Below are positions 11,897 through 21,032 of a stretch of DNA of 64,000 bases, one piece after another (within the stretch, counting starts at the first letter, position 1; each line of letters starts with the position of its first letter). Below the pieces are notes generated by a model that worked only from the letters and a program-made list of their open reading frames with translations, was not told the DNA's origin and did no database searches. This DNA is from Caprella mutica. Taxonomy: Eukaryota > Arthropoda > Malacostraca > Amphipoda > Caprellidae. The stretch spans positions 62,001 through 126,000 of the forward strand of contig CANNZV010001050.1 in the NCBI GenBank assembly GCA_947561585.1. Reading direction: 5' to 3'. The position numbers were made by a program, and so were the translations under genes.

Positions 11897-13779
11897 ATTG
11901 TTAAAATGGCCCTTATATAATAAGAGCAAGTTCCAATTGTATTTCAATAATTATAAAGAAAAAGTAACTGAATACACATAAACCTAATATTAATTTAGGA
12001 AACAGACGATAACTATTTTATATTTATATCACAGGTTTCTGCAGATTTCTCAACAGTCACTTAAAATTGATATTATGTAACTGGGACAGCTGAAATACTA
12101 ATTAGAAACAAACAATAACTAGGCTACATCATATATACAGTATGGGCCACAAAAATGTTTCCGCTTTTTCAAATACTTGTAAATCTTTAGCCAATTGACG
12201 AAAAAACTGTATTTTGGTCTCATTTTCACCGCCTATTATTGTACTATTAACTGGTAGATTTTTTTCACCTGATGGACATAGTTTAAGAACAGGCAAGCAA
12301 AAAGTGAGGGTGATTATTTTTGTCATTGCGCGAAGGTTATTCTTAGAGCTTACTTTGTGATTTTACTCACTAAAAGGCAGTGATTAAAAAGGAAAAACAA
12401 TATAGGAGAACCCTCTGTAGTTCTCTGCAGACAACTGACTCTAGATTGTAAACAAGCTATAATAGCTAACCAGGAAACAATTATACAATAAGTGACATAG
12501 CTAGAACCAGGAAATGTTATCATAAGACAATTATGCTGAGGTGTTTAAACACATCAGCTAAAGACAACAATATGAATATAAACAAATAACTATGCGTGAC
12601 AATTAATGTAACAGATTGCTGCATGTTTGAATGATTTGGAAATATTTTAAAGCATCTATTTGGTACATTTCATAGGGTAACCTCAATCGATTGCTGCGCC
12701 TTCAAAAATATGATTTTTTAAAATTAGATCTAACTGTACTTTTCATAGGGTATCATTAATCGATTGCTGAGCATTCTAATGATATGGAAGTTTTTTTGTT
12801 TATGAAGCTAACTGATAAACTTGGATATTCCAGATCATTTAAATGTGAAGCAAAAAATTGATGATTGCACCATCGATCGATGGCTGAGCTAACGATTGAT
12901 CAATAGATCGCTCAGCCAAATCTATTGATAATGTAGATGAGTCTCACGGGCGTGACAAATATATTAACAATTACTTAACATTTTATTAATATATAGCTAG
13001 CTACTTTAATATGCTTATTTATATTTCAGATAGTGATATGGAATTGTTAATATATATAACACACAACCTCAATTGAACACTTACAATGCTGAACTGAATG
13101 GATTGCAGAGCAGCCTCAAATCTAAAACCAAACCTGTCCCAATACAATTCTGAACATATCTTAATGCTCATAAGTAAATATTATTTCATTAACAATGAGA
13201 AATGGCAAACCAAAGATAAAGTTAACCATTGCTATGTTGTGTCCTTTGCAAAAAAAGTCAATGTTGGTAGGGTGTTGTCTTTGGGTAGACATTTAAATGA
13301 AGATAAAATTTTTGGAATGGAAGCCAAATGATGAGTTTCAGTGTCCAAAAAATAGGAGGAGATACCATAAAAAGTCATATGTGGGCTGCTTGCTCTTAGT
13401 GGTTCTCTTCCATATAAAATTCCAGGAACATCTAAGATTGAAGTACAGTAATGTTGGGGGTTATAATAATCATCCCAGTGCATGCCCGGGTTATTGTAAA
13501 TATAGTTATTAAATATATTTGGCTCTTATTAATTTGAATGTTTATTCAATAATTGCATCGCATTTTTGGTTATGTAACCACATTGCAATTATTTTCCCCC
13601 AAAAGTGTGATGCAATTACTCCAATTCTCAGTAGTAGTTTATCACGTAGTTTTTTATTAATAAATGACAAACCATAAGTAACAAAAGATTGAAAATGGGT
13701 ATGCATCATCATCAAAGTGATATCTTAAGATGTTGTAATTATGATGTTTCTACCTTACTTGGTTTTTATGCTATTTCAG
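11897..13779. other. Intergenic, no supported gene
   Basis: AT-rich, with short open frames that look accidental. A motif of the form ATCGATTGCTG recurs near 12687 and 12752, and near 12873-12910 an inverted GGCTGAGC ... GCTCAGCC pair surrounds a GATTGATCAATAGATC stretch. Nothing else is recognised. Confidence 0.45.
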
Positions 13780-14297
13780 AGTTTGGGGGGAAGTGCCATG
13801 GAATACCCCAGTCGAGGCTATGAAAATTTTCCCAGTGTTTGTTGCTTAGTCCCCGCAACCCTATGGAGCAGAGGGTGACCGAGTGAATACGCCTTGGGAG
13901 TATCCACTCGAGACACATGTGGGGGGTGTGTGTCTAAGTCAGGGGTGGGCAAATGCAGCACTCGGTGATATTTTAGCACTCAGAACGGCACTCGTGCCCA
14001 CCAGGGAAACAGGGCTTTATTTTCTTCCAAAGAAAATTTAGAATTTTTAGCCATGACTGCCTTATAATTTTCAAGGATAATATAGAAGGACATGATCAAA
14101 CGATATATATAAGGATTACTTTGAAAAACTCAACAAAGGTGTCAAGAAAAATGGTAGCTAACCACTTTGAAACTCAACATAAATTGCCGTTATGTAGATT
14201 GTTGTATCTGCTAGTTTGTTGTACTGCACACTTCATGACTGTTTAATGATCTGGCATGGGGGTTCTGGGGACGGCACACTCCCCTGATGCACATATA

Positions 14298-15589
14298 CAG
14301 GGTGGGGCGTAAGTTTGGAAGCAAATGAAAGTGCATATTATAATCCAACGAAAAATATATTTAATAATTTACAGTTATGTATTATTACATAAGGGTTTTA
14401 AGAATTCAAAAATCATAAATTTATTCAAAATGTCCCCCCTTGTTTTTAATAACAGCCTCAAATCTCCTCCGAACTCCTCCTACTGCGGCACGCAACTGTT
14501 CTTGTGAAATTTCCTTCCAAGATCTCTGCAGCGAACGCTTTATATCATCCACACTGCGATGGAATTTACCACAGGCCTTTGATTCAAGAATGGACCATAC
14601 CGAAAAGTCCATAGGATTAACATCTGGGGAGCAGGGAGGCCACATTTCTTTGGACCAAAACCGTGGAAGATGGTCATGGCACCAGTTTTGAGTGACATTT
14701 GCAGTATGTGAAGTCGCGCCGTCTTGCTGAAATGTCCATAGAGTGTCATTACCGAAGTGATCCTTAGCTGACTCCAACATTGGCGTCAAAATATTCTCAA
14801 TATAACATTTAGCATTGATTTTGGCGCCTTGTTCCACAAAAATTAAAGGAGATCTCCAAGTTTCTGAAACGGCAGCTCAGACCATTACTGAAGCAGGTTT
14901 CATGGTTCTGTGGACAGTTTTTTGGTTGTATGGGATGTCTTTTGCACTTTTACTAATTATTCTGTCATTCTTCCGGTTGTGAGCCATTTCCATTGTGAAA
15001 TTTTTTTCGTCAGACCAAACAATTTCACCAGCTGTGCCAGACTTCAATTCTCTCAGAAGTGCTTTGCTTCTCTCTAATCTCTTTTTCTTTACAGCTTCTG
15101 ACAGAGTCCGTCTCTTTTGCAGGATGAAAGGTCTTTAGGTCTTCTTTGACAACACTTCTCATTGTTCTGGGACTCACATTAGCTGTTTTGGCTAACAATC
15201 GTATTGACCTTTTCGGGTTCCTCTTTATCTTCTCTCGGGCACATTTTATCAGTTGTTTGGTGCATTGTGAGTGTGGTCTACCACTTCTTGGACAATCAGT
15301 CAAGTTTCCTCTCTCATTAAAACGCTTCACACACTTCCAAACAGTCGATCTCGCTATTGAGAGAGTCTTTGAAATGACGGAATCTGACTACCCGGCACGG
15401 TGTAGAGCAATAATGGCTTCTCTTTTGTCTGACATTTTTGAATTGACTAAATTTGTGTAAAAAATAACACTGCCACGTCATAATGTAGTGTCTCTACTAT
15501 AGTTCAAACCCTATCACCTACTTAGGAACTTATTTTTAAGAATTATATTAATGTTTGAAAAATTGCTTCCAAACTTACGCCCCACCCTG
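14298..15589 (-). mobile_element. Tc1/mariner element of the maT (DD37D) type
   Basis: A 1,292-bp element with inverted ends CAGGGTGGGGCGTAAGTTTG and CAAACTTACGCCCCACCCTG, flanked by the TA duplication typical of the superfamily (TATA on both sides). It carries one transposase pseudogene on the minus strand and lies inside the hAT element, so it is the younger insertion. Confidence 0.93.
14421..15435 (-). pseudogene. maT-type transposase, inactivated
   Basis: The ATG at 15435 opens an N-terminal helix-turn-helix region (MSDKREAII, then RSTVWKCVKRFNERGN and a GRPHS linker). The catalytic part follows, with the first Asp in VWSDEKNF, the second in FQQDGATSHTA and the third in SPDVNPMDFSVW. Counting the residues between the second and third Asp gives 37, hence DD37D. 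Three lesions are visible: an in-frame TAG at 15388-15390, a one-base frameshift near 15125-15135, and a TGA at 14877-14879 where a Trp would fit. The C-terminal 138 codons (14421-14837) are uninterrupted. The copy cannot make active transposase. Confidence 0.92.
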
Positions 15590-16210
15590 TATAAGTATTT
15601 GATTTCATATTAAATAAAATGAAGGTATTAACGCACGCCCGAGAGTGCCGGTTAAAGGGATTTAAAAATGCATGGCGCATTCTCGAGTTTGTGCATATTG
15701 GCCAATTGGGCATAAAAAATGCATAGCTACTTAATATAGCTATGCATGACTCATTTTTATTTATATTGTGAATAAATTTCTCACATTGTAAGAAACATTA
15801 ATTCTTTTCTTAACTTAATTCATTCTAATTACTCAGTATCCCCTCCATTCAGAAAACGAAAAGAAAATGGCAGAGGCACTGAAATTAAATCTTTCAGCAC
15901 CAAAAAACTCAATATGTGCCCACCCCTGGTCTAAGTGAACCCGATATCCCTCAGGAAGGCAATGACTTTCTGAGGGTGGGTCCATAGATAGGTGCTCCAG
16001 TGAATGTGTGTTGTATGTGGTCTGATGTTGGGCATTGTGTGAGAATTTAAGAGATTTTTCCCGGATCCATAGAGCAGTACTCAGACAGATCTGAGTCTGC
16101 TCTAACCATTCCGTGTTTGCAAGAAGGGAGAGAAGGGTGATGTCACCATCGGAGAGGTGAAAATTTGAAATGCAGATAATACTGAAATGAAGCACTGATG
16201 TAGGAAATGT

Positions 16211-16894
16211 TGGAACAGCGTAATAATAATGGCTAATGTTTCTATGAAATAGAAGTAACCTCAACAAATACACCTTTTCATGTTTTGTGAACTAGCTATA
16301 TCAAAATAGATTTAGAATAATTATAGCTAAATTTTATTTTCAGACAGGATCAGTTTTGGTTATTGTCTAGCTTCTACTGTACTTACTTGAATTTGATACT
16401 TATTTAGCTCTTAAATATTTTCTGTTCTAATTTCAGCAATTTATTCAAAACGGTTATAGAGAATTCTGGATTGGTGCACCAAAATTGTTAAAGTTATGTT
16501 TCCAGTTATATCTTGCTTTGTTTCCAGGTTTATTTAATTTACAAATATCCATCATGAGATTTATTTGAAGATTTCATCATTTTTCAACAAAGTTCTAACA
16601 ACTAGCTACCAGTTCATGTTAATTATCTGGCCTATTTCCATTCTTCTGAGCATACAACGTGAGTGGAAAGTAAAGTTAGAATTTTGCAATTTTTTTATTT
16701 ATTTGAACATAAATTTCCTTACATTTTGGTCAGATAAATGGGAGTTTATCTGGCCATTTGTAGTTTTAATTTTGAAAAAAGATGACAAGAAATTTAAGGC
16801 TCTATTAATACAGTTAGCTACATCATGAACAACTGATAGCTAATAATATCAATAGTTTGACTTTTTATGACTAAACGATTTTATCTTTTTTCAG
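16211..16894. other. Upstream region of the UBE3D-like gene
   Basis: AT-rich. It ends in the acceptor TTATCTTTTTTCAG directly before the ATG at 16895, so at least one 5' untranslated exon and an intron should lie here or further upstream. I could not identify the untranslated exon or a promoter. Confidence 0.5.
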
Positions 16895-18238
16895 ATGGAT
16901 AGCTTCCAGATAAATGCAGAGTTGCTCTCAATTCTACGACTGTGCAACCTGACTATTTCTGTTCCCTCGTCATATGAAAGAGACTTCATCAAATGGGTTG
17001 AGGCCTATGAAAATCATATTCAATTTGTAAATTCTTTTGGTGGCGTTTTGGAAATCAATACTCCAAGCTCTGTCAAGTTTGTCTGCGGTCAATTGAAATT
17101 CTCTGTAGAAGACAACTGTGAAATATTAGTCAGTGCTCAATTGATAGAGAAATCAGAAACTGAAAGGTTAATTGATGATATGGTCAATGGAGGATTTCAA
17201 TTGTCTCTCAAATCTTCTTTATCTGAATTACTGCTTGGCAATTCTTTGCGAATGACTTGTAGAAAGTGTGACAACTATCTCACGAAGGATGTTACCTTTG
17301 ACAAAGTGTGCCCCATCCCTTCAGGTACTAGATGGGACACTGGAGTTGAGGATTGGTTCTGCTGTGCCGGAAAGAAGCACACTACCAAATTTAGGAGTGA
17401 CAATAACAAACCTACTGAGACTAAATGCTTCTACACGGATATGATGTACTGGTTAAATGACGGAATATTTGTTGGTATAGAAAAACTTGAAGACAAAAGA
17501 TTATGCTGTGGCGACTGTAAGGAAGATCTTGGTGAATGGAATTCCAATGACTCTCTGAAGGTATGGATAGACGTTGTGAATTGGGTCAAAGCTGATGAGA
17601 AAGATCTTAAGAATAGAATATACTCCTCTGATTTCAATGAACATTTGCTCTCCATCTTGGACGAGGCAGTGGATGGAGAGATATCTGGCAACTGTCGTTT
17701 GGTCTTTGTATCCCCGGGACCTGTCAAGAAATTCCTCTACATGCTAGTTCTTGATAACAAATCCACTTATCTTTGTAGCTCATCTACTGATTCTCATACA
17801 ATCGGAGAGTTTCTTTCATTAACTTGTAAGAATGAAACTGAATCTATTCCTATACAGAAAACAGAGGCAGAGATCAATGAATTTTTTGTTGATTCTTCGA
17901 CTAAAAAGACTGTAGATGATATTAAGAAATTCTTCACATCCCAAAATCTTGGTATAACAGAGAGCAGCAGATCTGCTAAGAAAACTAGAGTGTCCCCTAG
18001 TTCAGTAACTCTCAAGAAGTTGAAAGCAGTTAAGGTGCTTTTTAAATTAGTTGTTGGGGAGAATCAGGAAACTGACGGTTGGCACAATGATAACTTTGTG
18101 CAGTTCTTCCACTGCTCAGATTTCTTTTTCAAAAATTTGGAGTCTGGGATTCAAAAGTCAAGTAACGATACGGAAACCACTTTAAATGGACTTGCTGCTG
18201 GAATAATACGAAGGAATCCCATTTCATTTGGTTTTTGA
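16895..18238 (+). CDS. UBE3D: UBE3D-like E3 ubiquitin-protein ligase (HECT_2)
   Basis: A single open frame of 447 codons, from an ATG immediately after a splice acceptor to a TGA. UBE3D (E3D, H10BH) family members bind ubiquitin-conjugating enzymes such as UBE2C and carry the compact HECT_2 domain. The family pattern is visible: TCRKCDNYL at residues 121-129, an IPSGTRWDTGVEDWFCC block at 141-157, CFYTD near 178, and CCGDCKEDLGEW at 204-215. These conserved Cys positions are thought to bind metal. The family C-terminal block reads LKAVKVLFKLV through GLAAGIIRRNPI near the end. The human protein is about 389 residues, so 447 is plausible with a long variable insert around residues 290-385. The coding region has no introns. 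It is convergent with Pde11 downstream. The family call comes from motif recall and is fairly secure. Confidence 0.88.
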   Translation: MDSFQINAELLSILRLCNLTISVPSSYERDFIKWVEAYENHIQFVNSFGGVLEINTPSSVKFVCGQLKFSVEDNCEILVSAQLIEKSETERLIDDMVNGGFQLSLKSSLSELLLGNSLRMTCRKCDNYLTKDVTFDKVCPIPSGTRWDTGVEDWFCCAGKKHTTKFRSDNNKPTETKCFYTDMMYWLNDGIFVGIEKLEDKRLCCGDCKEDLGEWNSNDSLKVWIDVVNWVKADEKDLKNRIYSSDFNEHLLSILDEAVDGEISGNCRLVFVSPGPVKKFLYMLVLDNKSTYLCSSSTDSHTIGEFLSLTCKNETESIPIQKTEAEINEFFVDSSTKKTVDDIKKFFTSQNLGITESSRSAKKTRVSPSSVTLKKLKAVKVLFKLVVGENQETDGWHNDNFVQFFHCSDFFFKNLESGIQKSSNDTETTLNGLAAGIIRRNPISFGF

Positions 18239-18302
18239 TTCTCTAGTTTATTTTCATGTTATGCTTACCAATGACTAATTAACTGTAACATATATTGTTG
18301 CA

Positions 18303-18308
18303 AATAAA
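18303..18308 (+). terminator. Poly(A) signal of the UBE3D-like gene
   Basis: AATAAA lies 65 bases after the TGA; it is the first canonical signal downstream of the frame. Confidence 0.6.
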
Positions 18309-18359
18309 TGATTGCTCATTTCCACCATATTTTATTCATGCTGCTCCGATGACTCTCAT

Positions 18360-18640
18360 ATTAGCTGTTGGTATGTTTATTTTTTTAATGCCACTTGCAG
18401 TTTTAGAGGATAGCGCTAAGGTTATGCTCTTCAACTACGAGTTCTTAGATTTTTGTGGTAGGCAGACTCATAATTCATAGTTATTTATTTCTGCATCAAT
18501 AAGCAAGCATTCTCATAAACGGTGATAGGTGACTATGGTCAAGGAGCCAGTGCTTTCTGACTGCTTCATCCAGTTCCTTGTAACGTTAGCGATATGGCCT
18601 CTGCTTCCGAAGCAGACGTTAAACCCCTAGTAAAATAAAA
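18360..18640 (-). repeat. Interspersed repeat family A, inverted copy
   Basis: The reverse complement of the repeat at 1-480. TTTTAGAGGATAGCGCTAAG near 18400 and GAAGCAGACGTTAAACCCCT near 18612 match the first copy's internal and edge motifs. Confidence 0.7.
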
Positions 18641-18654
18641 TTATAATTATAGAC

Positions 18655-18800
18655 AAAGAAAAGTGTATCTGTATGGAATTTGTGCAACATTTTACTAATT
18701 TCACATTTCCAAAGTGACACTTCAGAAATTGTAATGCTTGTAGATATTTCACAATTGGTCTGGGTACACTAAAAAATAATAGAAAACTGAATTGTTAAAT
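18655..18800 (+). repeat. Interspersed repeat family B, copy 1
   Basis: Shares GTAGATATTTCACAATTGGT, GGGTACAC and the ATAATAGAAAACTG end with 55260-55450 and 60000-60175. All three copies lie in the same orientation. Type unknown. Confidence 0.65.
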
Positions 18801-18811
18801 TCGTAAGATGC

Positions 18812-18990
18812 AGTAACTCTTTATTTGATAGTACTTTATCCTAACAGTGACTCTTTATTTGATAGTACTTTATCATAACAGTGACTCTTTATTTGATAGT
18901 ACTTTATCATAACAGTGACTCTTTATTTGATAGTACTTTATCATAACAGTGACTCTTTATTTGATAGTACTTTATCATAACAGTGACTCG
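18812..18990. repeat. 34-bp minisatellite, about five copies
   Basis: Near-identical units containing TATTTGATAGTACTTTATCA and TAACAGTGACTCTT, between the UBE3D-like gene and Pde11. Confidence 0.9.
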
Positions 18991-19414
18991 TTTCTTCCAT
19001 CCTTGTGTGAGCATTTATATTTGTGAGCATTAGTTTCCTTCTAATCAATTAGCTATTCAATTTAAATGACATGTAGCTAGTATTTTGTTGCATAACTGAC
19101 AATAACTAGTTAATTTTAATTCGTTTTTAGAAGGGAAATAAAATGCGAGAGATAGGAAGATACATTTTATTAGGGAAATATTAGTATAAGAGATATCTAT
19201 GATAAAGATATATACAGACATTAAGTAGTGAAGGTACTAAAGGTTAAGAAGTGCTCCTTGGGATGTACAAGAACTTAGGTAGCAAACTCAAGAGTGGGGA
19301 GTTCTCTTTGTGAGAATTACACCTTTAAGTCAGACTAGAGAAGCAATAACTGATTTATTCTAAAATGGTAATTGTGAAGGAGTAATCTAAAGTCATTCAG
19401 AAATGGTTACTAGT

Positions 19415-19495
19415 GTAAGTTCTTAATTATCATCGGTCAGGTACACATTTTCGGACACGAACCAATGTGAACCTGACCGATAATTAAGAACTTAC
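19415..19495. other. Long hairpin (inverted repeat)
   Basis: The left arm, starting GTAAGTTCTTAATTATC, pairs with the right arm, ending GATAATTAAGAACTTAC, through TCGGTCAGGT/ACCTGACCGA to CACATT/AATGTG. This gives about 32 paired bases with a small bulge and a loop near TTCGGACACG. It has pre-miRNA-like dimensions, but a fold-back transposon remnant is equally possible. Confidence 0.7.
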
Positions 19496-20807
19496 CCTAG
19501 AAGCTTGGTAATTTTCTTAGTTGTTAGAATAATGAGCTCTTGGATGCACTTTACAATAGCATCCTCACTGTCGTTTAAACAATGAATTAAATGAACTACT
19601 AAAACTAGAGCCCAGATACGGATATGCAAAATCAGAGCTCCAATTCACAGTATGGATCAGGTACATAAAATGGTGTATTTACTACTAAAGCATGGGAGCG
19701 TTACTGCTAACTAATAAAAAAGGCAATTGCCTTAATGTGGTTGGTTATATTTTAGGATTTATTGTACTTCTCTACTGAGAACTAAGTACTTTCACCTCTA
19801 CACGAGGAGACGGAATAAGGTTGCTATTTGTTTCTAAGGCACATATTGCTTGGTAGCTAGACCTAATTTCACATTAAATTTTAGCTAAATGGTGCAAAAA
19901 TGCCTAGTTTTACCGGGAGATTTAGTGAAAAACTGTCTAATTTAACTAGCTATAGTTAATTTAGTTTTGGATGAGCCTAATTTACATAAAACTCTATTTC
20001 CAACTAACAACAATTTGATAGCAGAGAATTGGTCAAAATTGCTTTTCAAAGCCTATTCTAGTAAATTAAAATATATGATATTTTAGTAGGTAAGAAAGTT
20101 TACACATTTCCAAACTATATGCTACCTACTTTGAATTAAAATAATTGACAAATTGGCCATTATCTAAAATTTTGCATCATGAAGTAATTTTCGGACACTA
20201 ATTAAACTTTGATAGTAATCTACAATCGTTATAAATGATAGTGATATCTACTTGGTTTTATATGCTACAGACTTGCATTGAACATAATTAGTATAACATT
20301 TATAAACATAGATACTACATTAATTAAGTAATATAGAAAAGTAAAGAATAGAAATATACAAATAAATATTAACGGATAGACAATTATATACAACATTGTA
20401 TGGACACTTAGTGGCAGAAACCATGGAACTCCAATATACTGATATGTCTATTGAGAATTGCATTGCCAATATAGCTAAATAGATATATTTACATCTAATA
20501 ATTCGATGAATATTATGAGTAAATGACTTGCTAGCATAGCTTAGATCCATGGGTTTATGCCAGTTCTGTCATATAGTATCAGGTAGATGACAGTCATTCT
20601 AGCTAACGGATACATCTAATATCACCAATATTGCATTATATTAGGAGGTAGATAAACTGCTTAGTAATTCAAATCGAAAAGTGTAGGTTAAAGAGTTCAT
20701 TCTACTATTATGTTCATTGTCCTATTAAAAGAAAGAGCTAGCTATTGTTTGAATATCTTTTTCAGCCTCATTACACATGATGACGTTGAGTATCACTTCG
20801 GTGGACA
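19496..20807. other. Intergenic region between convergent genes
   Basis: AT-rich. I see no further coding, repeat or RNA feature that I can support. Confidence 0.5.
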
Positions 20808-20813
20808 TTTATT
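20808..20813 (-). terminator. Poly(A) signal of Pde11
   Basis: AATAAA on the minus strand, about 90 bases beyond the TGA of the last exon. Confidence 0.55.
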
Positions 20814-20903
20814 TCAATAATTTAAAAGTTGATAGTAAGCATCGCACTGTGGACCCAGCACAGGACAAGCAGAACCAGCTTAAGTGTAGAAGAGGAGCAT
20901 GTA

Positions 20904-21032
20904 TCATTGTTGCTTGGAGAGGTTGTTATTTTGCTGTTCTGTCTTGCTGTTTGCCAGTTCTTGCCACTTGGTTTTGTTTTCCAGTGTGCCGTCCAGCAGC
21001 GGAGTGAGACTCTTGGATAGTGTCGACAGGTT
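20904..21032 (-). CDS. Pde11: Pde11 exon 20 (last), C-terminal tail
   Basis: Acceptor TTTTCAG, phase 0, 42 codons and a TGA. It reads [20 protein letters not shown] and then KTKWQEL, matching the family pattern after the catalytic core (a PLLDG-type turn and W-x-EL). It ends in a Gln/Asn-rich tail. Confidence 0.88.
   Translation of the reverse strand, partial: NLSTLSKSLTPLLDGTLENKTKWQELANSKTEQQNNNLSKQQ

Larger units (their letters stand above)
13932..15936. mobile_element. hAT element carrying a nested mariner
   Basis: The element body is 13940-15928. Its ends are CAGGGGTGGGCAAAT and, inverted, CAGGGGTGGGCACAT (14 of 15 match). It is bounded by a perfect 8-bp target duplication GTCTAAGT at 13932-13939 and 15929-15936. 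Without the 1.3-kb mariner it is about 0.7 kb and has no transposase, so it is a non-autonomous hAT. The CAGGGGTGGGC terminus is a classic hAT end. Confidence 0.9.
13780..16210 (-). other. GC-richer locus split by the nested insertions
   Basis: The flanks of the hAT insertion (13780-13939 and 15937-16210) are compositionally alike and GC-richer than their surroundings. If the insertion and one target copy are removed, a minus-strand frame that is open from 16273 to the insertion point continues about 40 more codons before a stop, roughly 150 codons in all. It contains LANTEWLEQTQICLSTALW and HPPHVSRVDTPK. I do not recognise it. Three small hairpins (13880-13910, 15948-15976, 16079-16096) lie in the same material. 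It may be a broken exon, a non-coding RNA or an older repeat. Confidence 0.35.

Noticed and set aside
12130..12360. Possible Tc1-type element starting ACAGTATGGGCCACAAAAAT
   Set aside because: I found no matching inverted end or TA duplication downstream.
13098..13512. Overlapping frames of about 70-80 codons on both strands
   Set aside because: No splice context, motif or composition signal that favours a real gene.
15025..15460. Plus-strand frame of 104 codons and the separate 101-codon minus frame as independent genes
   Set aside because: Both belong to the broken maT transposase; the plus frame is its antisense, the minus frame a part split by a stop and a frameshift.
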